Numbered from the stretch's first letter, positions 1-10,711 are shown. The stretch: 64,000 bases of DNA from an uncultured Prochlorococcus sp. (GCA_902596585.1 CACJUL010000002.1:26079-90078); one strand, 5' to 3'. Translations and numbers: made by a program. Notes: generated by a model from the sequence alone, not told the origin.

Positions 1-2234
1 GACATAATTACATAGGAACTGAACATTTATTATTAGGTTTAATTAGAGAAGGCGAGGGCGTAGCTGCAAGAGTTCTTGAAAATTTAAGTGTCGATCTTAC
101 CAAAGTAAGAACCCAAGTCATAAGAATGTTAGGGGAAACTGCTGAGGTTGGTAGTGGAGCGAATTCAAGCAAAGGTAATTTAAAAACCGCTACTTTAGAT
201 GAATTTGGAACAAATTTAACAAAGTTAGCTAGTGAGTCTAAACTTGATCCAGTTGTTGGTCGACATTCAGAAATAGATCGCGTAGTACAAATATTAGGAA
301 GAAGGACTAAAAATAATCCTGTTCTTATTGGAGAGCCAGGTGTAGGTAAAACAGCTATTGCTGAGGGTTTAGCCCAAAGAATACAGTTAGGAGATATCCC
401 TGACATACTTGAAGACAAAAGAGTTTTGACTCTAGATATTGGACTTTTGGTCGCAGGAACAAAATATAGAGGTGAATTTGAAGAGAGACTGAAAAAAATA
501 ATGGAAGAAATTAAATCTGCAGGGAATGTGATTCTTGTAATTGATGAAGTGCACACTTTGATAGGTGCGGGAGCTGCTGAAGGGGCCATAGATGCTGCAA
601 ATATTTTAAAGCCAGCACTAGCAAGAGGTGAACTTCAATGCATCGGAGCAACAACATTAGATGAATACAGAAAACATATTGAGAGAGACGCTGCTCTTGA
701 AAGAAGATTCCAGCCTGTCACTGTTGGGGAACCATCTATTGAAGATACGATTGAAATCTTAAAAGGTCTTAGAGAACGATACGAACAACATCATCGTTTA
801 AAAATTACTGATGATGCTTTGGAAGCAGCAGCTCACCTTGGTGATCGCTATATTTCAGATAGATTTTTACCTGATAAGGCGATAGATCTTATCGATGAAG
901 CAGGTAGCAGGGTACGTTTAATGAATTCTAAACTTCCCCCTGAAGCTAAACAAATAGATAAAGAACTAAGACAAATCCAAAAACAAAAGGAAGAATCTGT
1001 AAGAGATCAAAACTTTGACCAAGCGGGCCAACTAAGAGAAAAAGAGATGGAATTGTCGGCAAAAATTAAAGAGGTACTTGAAAGTAAAAAAGAATCCTCA
1101 GTAGGCGACAAGACTGATTCTGAGACTAACCTTGATAAAAATGAAATAAAGCTATTATCCAATCCCCTTGTCAGTGAAGAAGATGTAGCTCATATTGTTG
1201 CATCATGGACCGGTGTACCTGTTCAAAAATTAACAGAAACAGAATCAGTAAAGCTTCTTAATATGGAAGAAACACTTCATCAAAGGCTAATTGGACAAGA
1301 TGAAGCAGTTAAAGCTGTATCTAGAGCTATCAGAAGAGCAAGAGTCGGATTGAAAAATCCTAATAGACCTATAGCAAGTTTTATCTTTTCAGGCCCTACT
1401 GGTGTAGGTAAAACTGAACTGACTAAATCATTAGCTTCATATTTTTTTGGTAGCGAAGAAGCAATGATCAGACTAGATATGTCAGAATTTATGGAAAGAC
1501 ATACTGTTAGTAAGCTTATTGGTTCACCTCCTGGTTATGTTGGTTTTAATGAAGGTGGTCAGCTGACTGAGGCGGTGCGAAGACGTCCTTATACAGTTGT
1601 CTTATTTGACGAAGTAGAGAAGGCTCATCCAGATGTTTTTAATTTATTATTGCAATTACTAGAGGATGGTAGATTAACTGATTCCAAAGGTAGAACTGTG
1701 GACTTTAAAAATACTTTACTAATAATGACTTCTAATATTGGTTCTAAAGTGATCGAGAAAGGGGGAGGCGGTTTAGGATTTGAATTTTCGGGGGATTCTG
1801 TTGAAGATAGTCAATACAACAGAATAAAGTCCCTTGTTAATGAAGAACTAAAGCAATATTTTAGACCTGAATTTTTAAATAGACTTGATGAAATAATAGT
1901 ATTCAGGCAACTTACTAAAAACGAGGTAAAAGAAATTGCTGAAATAATGTTGCAGGAAGTATTTTCTAGATTACAGGATAAAGGCATTAATTTAAGCGTC
2001 ACAGATTCCTTCAAAGAAAGACTTGTAGAAGAAGGCTATAATCCTTCCTACGGAGCGAGGCCTTTGAGAAGAGCTGTGATGCGTTTACTGGAGGATAGCT
2101 TGGCTGAAGAAGTTCTTTCAGGAAGGATTAAAGATGGTGATAAGGCTTTAGTTGATATAGATGAAAACAAAAAAGTTACAATTAATGTTTCCTCTGAAGA
2201 GTCTTCTCAGGAGTTGGCAGGTGCAAACTTTTAA
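1..2234 (+). CDS. clpC: ATP-dependent Clp protease ATP-binding subunit ClpC (5' partial)
   Basis: AAA+ unfoldase of the ClpC/HSP100 class, which feeds substrates to ClpP. The reading frame is open from base 3 and encodes the end of the N-terminal Clp repeat domain ([12 protein letters not shown]), so the true start lies upstream of the window. The first Walker A (GEPGVGKT) is at bases 330-353 and the second (GPTGVGKT) at 1392-1415. Between them is a UVR-type middle segment (about bases 960-1080), which separates ClpC from ClpB. The C-terminal domain with [12 protein letters not shown] is intact. It reads into a same-strand dehydrogenase gene 14 bases downstream. Confidence 0.97.
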   Translation, partial: HNYIGTEHLLLGLIREGEGVAARVLENLSVDLTKVRTQVIRMLGETAEVGSGANSSKGNLKTATLDEFGTNLTKLASESKLDPVVGRHSEIDRVVQILGRRTKNNPVLIGEPGVGKTAIAEGLAQRIQLGDIPDILEDKRVLTLDIGLLVAGTKYRGEFEERLKKIMEEIKSAGNVILVIDEVHTLIGAGAAEGAIDAANILKPALARGELQCIGATTLDEYRKHIERDAALERRFQPVTVGEPSIEDTIEILKGLRERYEQHHRLKITDDALEAAAHLGDRYISDRFLPDKAIDLIDEAGSRVRLMNSKLPPEAKQIDKELRQIQKQKEESVRDQNFDQAGQLREKEMELSAKIKEVLESKKESSVGDKTDSETNLDKNEIKLLSNPLVSEEDVAHIVASWTGVPVQKLTETESVKLLNMEETLHQRLIGQDEAVKAVSRAIRRARVGLKNPNRPIASFIFSGPTGVGKTELTKSLASYFFGSEEAMIRLDMSEFMERHTVSKLIGSPPGYVGFNEGGQLTEAVRRRPYTVVLFDEVEKAHPDVFNLLLQLLEDGRLTDSKGRTVDFKNTLLIMTSNIGSKVIEKGGGGLGFEFSGDSVEDSQYNRIKSLVNEELKQYFRPEFLNRLDEIIVFRQLTKNEVKEIAEIMLQEVFSRLQDKGINLSVTDSFKERLVEEGYNPSYGARPLRRAVMRLLEDSLAEEVLSGRIKDGDKALVDIDENKKVTINVSSEESSQELAGANF

Positions 2235-2248
2235 TTATTAGCATAAAT

Positions 2249-3340
2249 ATGCAACCAATCTCTCCAGAAATTATATTCAGGGGGAATGATGCTTGGGAAG
2301 AAGCTTTACCTCAAATCTCTAAGCTTACTAAAAGCCCCTTGATTTTAGGTAGAAGCATTTCTACTCATGAACTTAGAAATAAAATTTTTAAAGATTTAAA
2401 AAATCAAAATCTTTATCCTGGTATAGCCAATCTACAATTTGATTGTTGTGATGAAGATATTTCAAGGATTAAAAATTTAATCTTAAAAAATAACTATGAT
2501 TCTGTTATTGCAGCGGGTGGAGGCAAAGTTCTTGATTCTGGAAAATATATATCGGAATCTCTTGAAATTCCCTGTATTACAGTGCCCCTAAGTGCCTCAA
2601 CATGCGCCGGCTGGACTGCTTTATCAAACATTTATACTAGAAATGGACAATTTATTAAAGATGTTGCATTAAGATCCTGTCCAAAAGTTCTTGTTTATGA
2701 GCATAAATTTATTAAAACAGCACCATCAAGGACTCTTGCAAGTGGAATAGCAGATGCTTTAGCAAAATGGTATGAATCTTCAATAACCAGTTCATCAATA
2801 AATGATGGTCTTGTTCAACAAGCGATTCAAATATCAAGAGTTTTAAGAGATCAATTATTAATAGATGGAGAAAAAGCTTATAAGGGTCAATTTGAAAATA
2901 ATCCTTCTTGGCGAAATACCGTAGAGGCCTGTGGACTAACAGCAGGATTAGTAGGCGGTATTGGGGGAGAAAAGTGTAGGACAGCTGCAGCACATGCTAT
3001 TCATAATGCAATTACTCAGATAATTACCCCAAACAAATTCTTACATGGTGAGATCGTTGGAGTTGGATTATTATTGCAATTAAGACTAGAAAAAATGAAA
3101 AATAATAATAAATTAGCTGATCAGTCAATTAAACAATTGTTGCTACTTATGAAACAATTGAATTTGCCAACTACTATTGCACAACTTGGAATAAATGTTT
3201 TTGAAGATAATAACATAGATAAAATTGCAGATTTTACTTGTCGAGATAAATCTGAAATTCACTTTTTGCCTTTTGAAATACATAAACAGGACATAGTAGA
3301 TGTCATTGCAAATTTTGAAAAACAAAAAATTAAAATATAA
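2249..3340 (+). CDS. GldA-like iron-containing/glycerol dehydrogenase family protein
   Basis: Member of the glycerol dehydrogenase / dehydroquinate synthase-like superfamily, 363 aa, a normal length for GldA. The glycine-rich nucleotide-binding stretch AAGGGKVLDSGKY is at residues 88-100. By comparison with GldA the metal ligands are likely Asp169 (in GIADALAKW), His249 (AAAHAIHN) and His266 (FLHGEIVG). The substrate is unknown; oxidation of glycerol or another small polyol with NAD is the family norm, but cyanobacterial members are uncharacterised as far as I know. It sits 14 bases after clpC and 8 bases before a hydrolase gene, so the three may be co-transcribed. Confidence 0.8.
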   Translation: MQPISPEIIFRGNDAWEEALPQISKLTKSPLILGRSISTHELRNKIFKDLKNQNLYPGIANLQFDCCDEDISRIKNLILKNNYDSVIAAGGGKVLDSGKYISESLEIPCITVPLSASTCAGWTALSNIYTRNGQFIKDVALRSCPKVLVYEHKFIKTAPSRTLASGIADALAKWYESSITSSSINDGLVQQAIQISRVLRDQLLIDGEKAYKGQFENNPSWRNTVEACGLTAGLVGGIGGEKCRTAAAHAIHNAITQIITPNKFLHGEIVGVGLLLQLRLEKMKNNNKLADQSIKQLLLLMKQLNLPTTIAQLGINVFEDNNIDKIADFTCRDKSEIHFLPFEIHKQDIVDVIANFEKQKIKI

Positions 3341-3348
3341 TCATTTTT

Positions 3349-4248
3349 TTGACTAAATCCCGTTTCGAACAACTTAGTGATTTAAATGTTGATTGTTTTG
3401 AGAGTGCCAAAAATTCGCTACTAGACCCTCTAGGTCTTTATTTGGCAAAAGATGTTCAGTGGATCAAACTCAACGAGAACTGGAACTCTTTGAAATTCCC
3501 AGTTGTTATAGGAGGAAAAGGTCAACCTATACTTCTTCTCCATGGCTTTGACAGTAGTTTTTTAGAGTTTAGGAGAATATATCAAACATTAAAAAGAAAT
3601 TTCCAAGTAATCATCCCTGATCTATTAGGGTTTGGTTTTAGCCCTAGGTGCGCAACAAATGAATACAATCCCTCTAAAATAATTTCATATTTAATTGATC
3701 TCTTAAATACTTTACAAATAACAGAGAATCTAAAAATTATTGGTGCCTCTATGGGAGGCTCAACAGCTTTAAAACTCTCTTTTGAAATCCCTGTTTCTAT
3801 TGATAAAATTATCCTGTTATCTCCCGCCGGTTTGTTTGGTGAGCCTAAGAGTATACCTTTCCCTCTTAACCAAATAGGAGCTTCATTTCTAGGATTGCAG
3901 CAGGTTAGAAAAAGTCTTTGTAGGCAAGCATTTGCTTTCCCCGATGAATGTGTAGGTGAATTGGAAGAACAAATTGCTTCAATTCATTTAGGTTGTAAAG
4001 GATGGAGGAATTCACTCGCATCATTTGCAAAAAGTGGAGGGTTCGCTGGAACACAGAAATATATTCAAAATATTCCAATCAAAGCAGTATGTGGAGAGAA
4101 TGATCGCATTCTTGGAAAAAAAGAGATTAAAAATATAAGAAAAATTGATAAATTAAATTTTATAGGATTGCAGAATTGCGGGCATCTACCTCATGTAGAT
4201 TTACCTTCATTAACTAGTAAAATTATTCAAGATTATTTCTTGGAATAA
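3349..4248 (+). CDS. alpha/beta hydrolase fold protein
   Basis: 299-residue serine hydrolase of the alpha/beta fold. The oxyanion-hole HGF is at residues 65-67, the nucleophile elbow GASMGG at 132-137 (Ser134), and the acid and histidine are likely in GENDRILG and GHLPHVD near the C-terminus. The start is TTG at 3349, chosen because no ATG lies upstream in frame before the previous gene's stop. The substrate cannot be predicted; cyanobacterial relatives are annotated as possible esterases or lipases. It converges with cdsA, leaving only 11 bases between the stops. Confidence 0.8.
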   Translation: MTKSRFEQLSDLNVDCFESAKNSLLDPLGLYLAKDVQWIKLNENWNSLKFPVVIGGKGQPILLLHGFDSSFLEFRRIYQTLKRNFQVIIPDLLGFGFSPRCATNEYNPSKIISYLIDLLNTLQITENLKIIGASMGGSTALKLSFEIPVSIDKIILLSPAGLFGEPKSIPFPLNQIGASFLGLQQVRKSLCRQAFAFPDECVGELEEQIASIHLGCKGWRNSLASFAKSGGFAGTQKYIQNIPIKAVCGENDRILGKKEIKNIRKIDKLNFIGLQNCGHLPHVDLPSLTSKIIQDYFLE

Positions 4249-4259
4249 AAATTTCATAA

Positions 4260-5117
4260 TTAATTTAGATACTTGAGAATTATAAAAATGTAATACAAAA
4301 CAGATGGAGTAAAAATGTAGCTGTCAATTCGGTCGAGAATGCCTCCATGACCTGGTAAAAAAGTTCCCGAATCTTTTATTTTTGCATCTCTCTTCATCAT
4401 TGATTCAATTAAATCTCCAACTAATGCCATAAGAGAAATTAAAATTCCATATAAAATTCCAACTAATAATGGATTTTCCCAATTAAGTAAAAATGCAAAA
4501 AATATCGCTAATAAAATTGAACAGGATATTCCTCCAATTAAACCTTCTATTGTTTTGCTCGGAGATATTGGAGAAAGAGATTTTTTACCAAATGACTTTC
4601 CAACGAAATAAGAACCAATATCACTTGCTACAATTAAAAAACAAGAGGTTAAAGTTAGATAAAGGCCTGAAGTATTAGATAAGTTTTCAAAAGAAATAAA
4701 ACCTTGATTTGAACTTATTATCACTGACTCTAATCCCCTTAACTTAATCCAGTAACTAGGTAAGAAACCTAAATAGAATAAGCCAAAAATAGAAGCTGCA
4801 ATATCGGAAATTGTTCCAGGTTTAGGCTGCAATAGTAACCAAGTGCATATTACAACTGAACAGATAGGTAAAATTGAATTTGATATTTCTCCCTCAATCA
4901 AACCTATAGTCTCAAGATAAGTAGTAATTATTATTGCGAAAGATGAAAATAAAGTGGTTTTAGTAGCTGGTTTTATTCCTTTAAATTCAGCCATTCTAAA
5001 AAATTCTAATAATGCTAAATAAGTAAGTAAAGCCGTCGCTAATGTAAAAAACCATTCCCCTAACAAAACAACAATTAAACCAAATATTCCGATAAGTAAT
5101 CCGCTTCTCAATCTCAT
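4260..5117 (-). CDS. cdsA: phosphatidate cytidylyltransferase
   Basis: Makes CDP-diacylglycerol from phosphatidic acid and CTP, the entry point to phosphatidylglycerol, which thylakoid photosystems require. The 285-aa protein is strongly hydrophobic, with about eight membrane segments. The C-terminal CDS signature is complete (SMMKRDAKIKDSGTFLPGHG, followed by GILDRID). Length is normal. Its start lies 9 bases after the end of the PLP decarboxylase gene, so the two minus-strand genes probably form one transcript. Confidence 0.93.
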   Translation of the reverse strand: MRLRSGLLIGIFGLIVVLLGEWFFTLATALLTYLALLEFFRMAEFKGIKPATKTTLFSSFAIIITTYLETIGLIEGEISNSILPICSVVICTWLLLQPKPGTISDIAASIFGLFYLGFLPSYWIKLRGLESVIISSNQGFISFENLSNTSGLYLTLTSCFLIVASDIGSYFVGKSFGKKSLSPISPSKTIEGLIGGISCSILLAIFFAFLLNWENPLLVGILYGILISLMALVGDLIESMMKRDAKIKDSGTFLPGHGGILDRIDSYIFTPSVLYYIFIILKYLN

Positions 5118-5126
5118 ATTGAATTT

Positions 5127-6524
5127 CTATGTTTTTATTACCCTTATATTTAAATTTAACAGATCTTTGTTGCATAAACTTTGATTATTTATCCAATTAA
5201 ATCTATCGATATCAATTTTTTCTCCTGGAACTAGTAGAGGTATTCCAGGAGGGTAAGGACAAATAATATCTCCAGATATTTTATTTAATGATTGCGAAAA
5301 AGGAATACTCCGAGTCTCACTTCTCCAAGCAACTCCAATTTGAATTTCGGGGGCTTCAACTAAATTAAAGGGTGACTGAAGCACCTGTATCTTTTTTAAT
5401 TTTTTTGAATTTAATAGTAATTTATTCCACAACTTTTCAAATAAATTAAGAAAATCTTTTTGATTCGCAAAACCTAAGCAAAAAGTTAGAGTTGTCATTT
5501 CTGGCAATTCAGCAATAAGACCATTTTTATAAAAAAATTTATCAGCAGTAAAACCATCAATTCCAAACTTAGAGGTATTCAATACTATTTTTAAAGGGTC
5601 TTGGGTTTCTATAAGAGGAATATTCTTTTGGATTAATTTTTTGTAGATATTTTTTGCCTCTAAAATTCTTTTTTGATATTTTGACAAATTTTCTTTAATA
5701 AGCCAATCTTTAATAGACTCTTCACAAGAAGAGAGTAATAGTGAGCTTGGGCTAGTAGTTTGCAACAAATCAATACTCTTAATTAAATTTTGCTCATTTA
5801 TTAGGTCCCCTTTGTACCAGAGTGCAGCAGTTTGAGTTAAACCATTTAGTGACTTATGCAATGAGTGAACGACTAAATCAGCATTTGATATTAAAGCTGA
5901 TTTTGGTAGGTTAAGGTTTTCACAAAATAGGAAATAAGAACCATGAGCTTCATCAACCAAAACTGGTAAATTTTTTTTATGACAAAGATCTATTAAAGGC
6001 CCTAAATCTCCTGCGTAACCATGATAAGAGGGACTTACAAGAATTACACCTACAATTTTCTCCTTGTCAAAGTTAATTTTTTTAAATACATTTTCTAACC
6101 AGTTTTTTGTAATTGGTTTGTAATGACCGTTTGCTAATGAAAAATCTAAGTCAAAGAATATTGGTTGTATGTTCTGCATCGCACAGATTTTAATAACACT
6201 TATATGGACATTTCTAGGCATCAGGATAGTTTCACCAGGATTTGCCATCGCAATTACAGCTGATTGTATTAATCCAGAGGCTCCATTAACTCCAAAAAAA
6301 CATCCTTTAGCCCCAAATTTCTTAGAGAATGTTCTTTGAGCTTTGGCAATAAATCCGCTTTGAGATAGAGTTGAGCCTATCTCTGGTAGTTCCGGTAAGT
6401 CCCAATATCCAGGTTGTTTTTTTAATAATTTCACTAATCTCTTCGGTAAAGCTGCTCCTCTGTTATGAGCGGGAAAGAAAAGTGACTTTAAAAACTTTTT
6501 AGTGAGAAAAGATGAAATGCTCAT
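5127..6524 (-). CDS. Orn/Lys/Arg decarboxylase family PLP enzyme
   Basis: Fold-type I PLP decarboxylase of the short cyanobacterial lysine/arginine/ornithine group, 465 aa, without the N-terminal wing domain of the enterobacterial inducible enzymes. The PLP lysine should be Lys224 in HSLHKSLNG, and Asp191 in VDEAHGSY contacts the pyridine nitrogen. The substrate cannot be told from sequence; a role in polyamine or cadaverine formation is the family expectation. It is probably co-transcribed with cdsA. Confidence 0.85.
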   Translation of the reverse strand: MSISSFLTKKFLKSLFFPAHNRGAALPKRLVKLLKKQPGYWDLPELPEIGSTLSQSGFIAKAQRTFSKKFGAKGCFFGVNGASGLIQSAVIAMANPGETILMPRNVHISVIKICAMQNIQPIFFDLDFSLANGHYKPITKNWLENVFKKINFDKEKIVGVILVSPSYHGYAGDLGPLIDLCHKKNLPVLVDEAHGSYFLFCENLNLPKSALISNADLVVHSLHKSLNGLTQTAALWYKGDLINEQNLIKSIDLLQTTSPSSLLLSSCEESIKDWLIKENLSKYQKRILEAKNIYKKLIQKNIPLIETQDPLKIVLNTSKFGIDGFTADKFFYKNGLIAELPEMTTLTFCLGFANQKDFLNLFEKLWNKLLLNSKKLKKIQVLQSPFNLVEAPEIQIGVAWRSETRSIPFSQSLNKISGDIICPYPPGIPLLVPGEKIDIDRFNWINNQSLCNKDLLNLNIRVIKT

Positions 6525-6589
6525 AAAGTATTATTGACATATATAGAATGAACTAATTAAGAATCCTTCTTCGATATTTTTGAAATTTA

Positions 6590-8248
6590 ATGACAAGTTC
6601 TTATTCGCAATACTCAGCAAAAGGTGACTTAATTTGGTTGATTTTGAGACCATGGATTTTTATCCCAAGAGTTTTATATATCCTTTTAACTTTTATTTTT
6701 CTTATTTTAAGAATACTTATTCAAGGTAACAGTAAAAATAAAAATGTACAAAGAAATCTCTCAAAATATCTTTTTGATGTGATAACAGATTTAGGACCTT
6801 GTTTTATAAAATTGGGTCAGGCACTTTCAACTAGACCCGATCTTGTTAGACAAGATTGGCTTACAGAACTAACCAATTTACAGGATAATCTCCCAGCATT
6901 TGACCACAAAATTGCTTTAAAAATTATTGAAGAGGAACTTGGAGCTCCACCTAATGAATTATTCGATGAGTTCCCTGAAAGTCCTATCGCTTCAGCAAGC
7001 TTAGGTCAGGTTTACAAAACAAAAACAAAAAATAATACTTATGTAGCTGTAAAAGTTCAGAGACCAAATTTGTACTTCCTTATAAGAAGAGATGTTGTGA
7101 TATTAAGATTTTTAGCAACTTTATTTTCACCATTTCTACCATTAAACATTGGTGTTGGAATTGGAGAAATAATAGATGAATTTGGCAAGGCACTTTTTGA
7201 TGAAATTGACTATGAAAAAGAGGGTGAAAATGCTTTAAAGTTTGCAAATTTATTTAAAGAAAATCCAAATGTTTTTATCCCAAAATTGGAAAAAAAGTTT
7301 TCATCAAAGAGAATCATTACAACCTCTTGGATTGATGGAGTCAAGTTAAGAGATAGGGCTTTATTAGAGGCAAATAATTTAGTACCTTCCTCTTTTATAA
7401 AAACTTGTGTAATAAGTGGTCTTCAACAATTATTTGAATATGGATATTTTCATGCTGACCCACACCCTGGTAATATGTTTGCTCTTAAGGGTGGAAATGC
7501 AGATTATGGAAATTTAGCTTATGTAGATTTTGGAATGATGGATACAATTACAAATTCAGATAGAATTACTCTCATTAAGGCTATTGTTCACATAATAAAT
7601 GATGAATATTATCTCCTCGCAAAAGATTTTCAGAAATTAGGTTTTTTAACTAAAGGACAAGATCTTCAAAAACTTGTTGAACCACTAAAAGAAGTTTTAG
7701 GTGGATCTTTTGGCGCTGAAGTAGGAAATTTTAATCTTAAAAATGTAACCGATAAATTCTCAAAACTAATGTACTCATATCCATTTAGAGTTCCTAGTCG
7801 GTTTGCATTAATTATAAGAGCAGTTGTTAGCCAAGAGGGTTTAGCACTAAGACTAGATCCTGAATTTAAAATTTTAAAAATCGCATACCCTTATATAGCT
7901 AAAAAATTACTTACCGATAATTCTGATGAGATTTTAGAAATTCTTTTGGAAGTTGTTTTCGATAAAGAAGGTCGGATTCAAATAGAAAAGGTAGAAAGTT
8001 TATTAAATATATTATTTAAAGATTCTGAAAATATTAATTCAGACCTCATACCTGTAGCAAATGCTGGATTAAAGTTAATTGTTAGTAATAAAGGATCCGA
8101 AGTTCGGAAGAATCTTCTTTTAAGTCTTATAAAAGATGACAAATTAGAATTAACCGATGCAAGAAAACTTTTAAGTTTAATTAGAGATACATTTAGCCCT
8201 TTGAGTATTGCAAAAAGTGCAGTCCAAAAAATTATTTCTACAGTTTAG
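6590..8248 (+). CDS. UbiB/ABC1-type atypical kinase
   Basis: ABC1/UbiB/ADCK family protein, 552 aa. The family KxGQ motif (FIKLGQALSTRPD) is near residues 72-84, the alanine-rich P-loop substitute is in SPIASASLGQVY, and catalytic motifs HADPHPGN and YVDFGMMD are present. The N-terminus has a hydrophobic segment (residues 25-45). In cyanobacteria and plastids these proteins act in plastoquinone/tocopherol metabolism or stress response; which of these applies is not visible here. It lies head to head with the PLP decarboxylase gene, with a 65-base promoter region between the starts. Confidence 0.9.
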   Translation: MTSSYSQYSAKGDLIWLILRPWIFIPRVLYILLTFIFLILRILIQGNSKNKNVQRNLSKYLFDVITDLGPCFIKLGQALSTRPDLVRQDWLTELTNLQDNLPAFDHKIALKIIEEELGAPPNELFDEFPESPIASASLGQVYKTKTKNNTYVAVKVQRPNLYFLIRRDVVILRFLATLFSPFLPLNIGVGIGEIIDEFGKALFDEIDYEKEGENALKFANLFKENPNVFIPKLEKKFSSKRIITTSWIDGVKLRDRALLEANNLVPSSFIKTCVISGLQQLFEYGYFHADPHPGNMFALKGGNADYGNLAYVDFGMMDTITNSDRITLIKAIVHIINDEYYLLAKDFQKLGFLTKGQDLQKLVEPLKEVLGGSFGAEVGNFNLKNVTDKFSKLMYSYPFRVPSRFALIIRAVVSQEGLALRLDPEFKILKIAYPYIAKKLLTDNSDEILEILLEVVFDKEGRIQIEKVESLLNILFKDSENINSDLIPVANAGLKLIVSNKGSEVRKNLLLSLIKDDKLELTDARKLLSLIRDTFSPLSIAKSAVQKIISTV

Positions 8249-8435
8249 TTTTTATTTTTATATCAGGAAATTAACTAATGATTTTTGCTTTATTAGATTG
8301 ATTAAAATTAAATTAATTTCTTATATCTTAAAATTGAGAAGACAAAGTACTAATTTTTCTAATATTCCACTTTATGACCTTATGAAAGTTGATAGGGAAT
8401 CAATAAAAAATAAAAAATTTGAGAACATTCAATGA
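8208..8435 (+). CDS. small hypothetical protein, start uncertain
   Basis: An open frame that ends in TGA overlapping the ATG of the next gene (ATGA, 8432-8435), a typical translational coupling. The longest version starts inside the UbiB gene; a TTG at 8298 is a plausible later start, giving about 45 residues. Only the last part (NFSNIPLYDLMKVDRES) looks protein-like. I do not recognise it. The coupling is the main argument that it is translated at all. Confidence 0.3.
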   Translation: MQKVQSKKLFLQFSFYFYIRKLTNDFCFIRLIKIKLISYILKLRRQSTNFSNIPLYDLMKVDRESIKNKKFENIQ

Positions 8436-8926
8436 ATATTTTGAAGAATCTATTTATTTTTAATAAAAAAGTTGAAAATGAGACAGGCTTTAATCAAGCA
8501 TCATTCGATTGTTATGGAGAAATTGCAAAATTAGTTAAAGAAGCTAGAACTCAGCAGAATCTAACTATACAAGAATTATCATTTATTTCAAAAATTCCTG
8601 AAACAATAATAATCTCTATTGAAAATAATAGTGAAAATACTAGACCAAAGTATCCCTTTATAAGGTCTATATTAATTAAATTAGAGGAATGTTTAGTATT
8701 AAAAAGAAACACATTAGTAGAATTATCAATTAGGAAAAGAGAAACTTGTAACAAAGATAAAAGCGATTTTGTTGTCAGGAATTTTGATATTTTAAATACT
8801 TGGCAAGGAACTATTCTATATTTTTTTATATTGGTTTTGACAATATTTATAATAAAGAGATATTTTGTTTTAAATGTAAATGTTATAGAGATTCAAAATA
8901 TTGAAAATAAAATCATTAATAAATAA
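8432..8926 (+). CDS. RodZ-like helix-turn-helix membrane protein (short)
   Basis: 164 residues: a RodZ-type cytoplasmic HTH at about residues 28-95 (EIAKLVKEARTQQNLTIQEL, then a second helix with IPETIIISIEN), a basic linker, and one membrane helix at about 124-145. Almost nothing follows the helix, so the periplasmic domain of full RodZ is absent. RodZ anchors MreB for cell-shape control; whether this short form does so is inference. Overlaps the preceding small frame by 4 bases. Confidence 0.6.
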   Translation: MNILKNLFIFNKKVENETGFNQASFDCYGEIAKLVKEARTQQNLTIQELSFISKIPETIIISIENNSENTRPKYPFIRSILIKLEECLVLKRNTLVELSIRKRETCNKDKSDFVVRNFDILNTWQGTILYFFILVLTIFIIKRYFVLNVNVIEIQNIENKIINK

Positions 8927-8940
8927 TTTTTAATTAATCT

Positions 8941-10464
8941 CTATTTTTGAGTTCTGCCAAAATTATTACCAAGCTGACCAAAACTTCTAAGATTGTCTTC
9001 TATTTCATCTAAAGGTCGATTTAACTTCCATTTCCAATTGTTATTTATAGTGCCAGGTTTATTTAATCTACATGAGTCATCTAAGGATAATATATCTTGT
9101 ATTGGAGCTATAAAAAGATTCGCTTTCGTGCCCATTCCAAGTTCTATTAAACTCCAGGAGGGATTTTCTGAAAATTCATACTCATCTTTAATTCTTATTT
9201 TCGAATTATTGTCTAAAGAATCCCACCACGAGATGGAAGTTGAATTGTCATGAGTCCCAGTATAGACAACCCAATTTTCACCTTTAATATTCTTAGGTAA
9301 ATAAGGGTTATCTTCCTTTCCATCAAAAGCGAATTGTAATATTTTCATCCCAGGCAGTTTGAAATTTTTTCTTAATTTTTCAACATCTGGTGTTATTACT
9401 CCTAGATCTTCAGCGATAATTGGTAAATAGTCAGCCCCTATATCATTTTTTAGTTTATTTAACAGTGCTCTCCCGGGAGAGTGAATCCATTTCCCATTAA
9501 TTGCAGATTTAGAATTTCCATTAACTCTCCAGTAACCTCCCAACCCCCTGAAATGATCAAATCTCAATAAATCAAAAAGTTCAAACTGCCTTTTAAATCT
9601 TTTCCTCCACCAATCGAAATTAGTCCTCTTATGTTTTGACCAAAAGTAAGTTGGGGTACCCCATAATTGTCCTGTTGATGAAAAATAATCTGGTGGCACG
9701 CCACTTTGAAATATTAAATCTCCATTTTTAAAAATTGAAAAAAGTGATTTATTACTCCAAACGTCTGAACTATCCCTAGAAACATAAAAAGGTAAATCTC
9801 CAATAAGCTTAATTTTATACGATTTTGCAAAGTTTCTAATGTCTTTCCATTGCTCATCTAAATGCCACTGTATTAATTTTTCTATAAGGATCTCTTCACT
9901 TTTTTTTATAATCCATGATTTGAGAAATTTGTCATTTTTTATTTTAAATTCATGTGGCCATTGCCACCAGGGCAACATATCAAACTCTTTCCTGATAACA
10001 ATAAATGTTGCATAATCTTCAATCCAAGAATTACTGCGAATCCATTTATTAAAATTTTGTTTCCTTTCTTCAGATTGAGAACTCCAACCTTTCAAAAGAT
10101 AGCAACCTAATTTTTTTGTTAATTCATCCGCGACATTAAAATCAAAATAATTTTTATTTTGATTAATGATTCCTAATTCTTCTTTTTTATTGGAAATGAA
10201 TATAAAACTTTTCTCGATTAAATAATCTACATCGAGAAACCATGGGTTAAGTGCAAAAGTAGATGGAGAACTATAAGGTGACCCTGTGGAATCCGTAGGT
10301 GTAAGAGGTAAAAATTGCCAGTATCCAATCCCATGTTTATGAAGCTTTTTTATCCACTCTTTGGCACCTTTACCAAAAGTCCCACATACTCCACCTCCAG
10401 GTAGACATGAGGGATGCATTAGTATACCTAACGATTTTTTTGTAAGGACCCTTTGTGTAGTCAT
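8941..10464 (-). CDS. malQ: 4-alpha-glucanotransferase (amylomaltase)
   Basis: GH77 amylomaltase, 507 aa, transfers alpha-1,4-glucan segments during glycogen breakdown and maltose use. The family catalytic segments are present: DLLRFDHFRG (nucleophile Asp), PIIAEDLGVITPDV (acid/base Glu), and VYTGTHDNST (third carboxylate). The N-terminal HPSCLPGGGVCGTFG and WQFLPLTPTDSTGSPYSS are also classic MalQ stretches. Convergent with the RodZ-like gene. No operon partner is visible. Confidence 0.95.
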   Translation of the reverse strand: MTTQRVLTKKSLGILMHPSCLPGGGVCGTFGKGAKEWIKKLHKHGIGYWQFLPLTPTDSTGSPYSSPSTFALNPWFLDVDYLIEKSFIFISNKKEELGIINQNKNYFDFNVADELTKKLGCYLLKGWSSQSEERKQNFNKWIRSNSWIEDYATFIVIRKEFDMLPWWQWPHEFKIKNDKFLKSWIIKKSEEILIEKLIQWHLDEQWKDIRNFAKSYKIKLIGDLPFYVSRDSSDVWSNKSLFSIFKNGDLIFQSGVPPDYFSSTGQLWGTPTYFWSKHKRTNFDWWRKRFKRQFELFDLLRFDHFRGLGGYWRVNGNSKSAINGKWIHSPGRALLNKLKNDIGADYLPIIAEDLGVITPDVEKLRKNFKLPGMKILQFAFDGKEDNPYLPKNIKGENWVVYTGTHDNSTSISWWDSLDNNSKIRIKDEYEFSENPSWSLIELGMGTKANLFIAPIQDILSLDDSCRLNKPGTINNNWKWKLNRPLDEIEDNLRSFGQLGNNFGRTQK

Positions 10465-10711
10465 TATTTTTGAATATAAATTGATCTTTTAGAATTAAAA
10501 AGTTATTGATTCTATAAATTCCACGATATATAAAAAATTTTTAATTGACAAATAATTTCTAGCACTTTTCGAATGAATTAAGAATAAGCTTTGACTTTTA
10601 AGACTTTTTTATTTCTTAAGAGATGTGACTTTTGAAAAGATCTATTCATTATCTTGTGCGAAATTCACATAAACGACTACGATGAAGATATAGTTTTATA
10701 TTGCTAATTTC

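Noticed and set aside
8..589. Long open frame of 193 codons opposite clpC
   Set aside because: Mirror frame of the strongly conserved clpC sense strand; composition is Ser/Pro/Leu-rich as expected from antisense reading.
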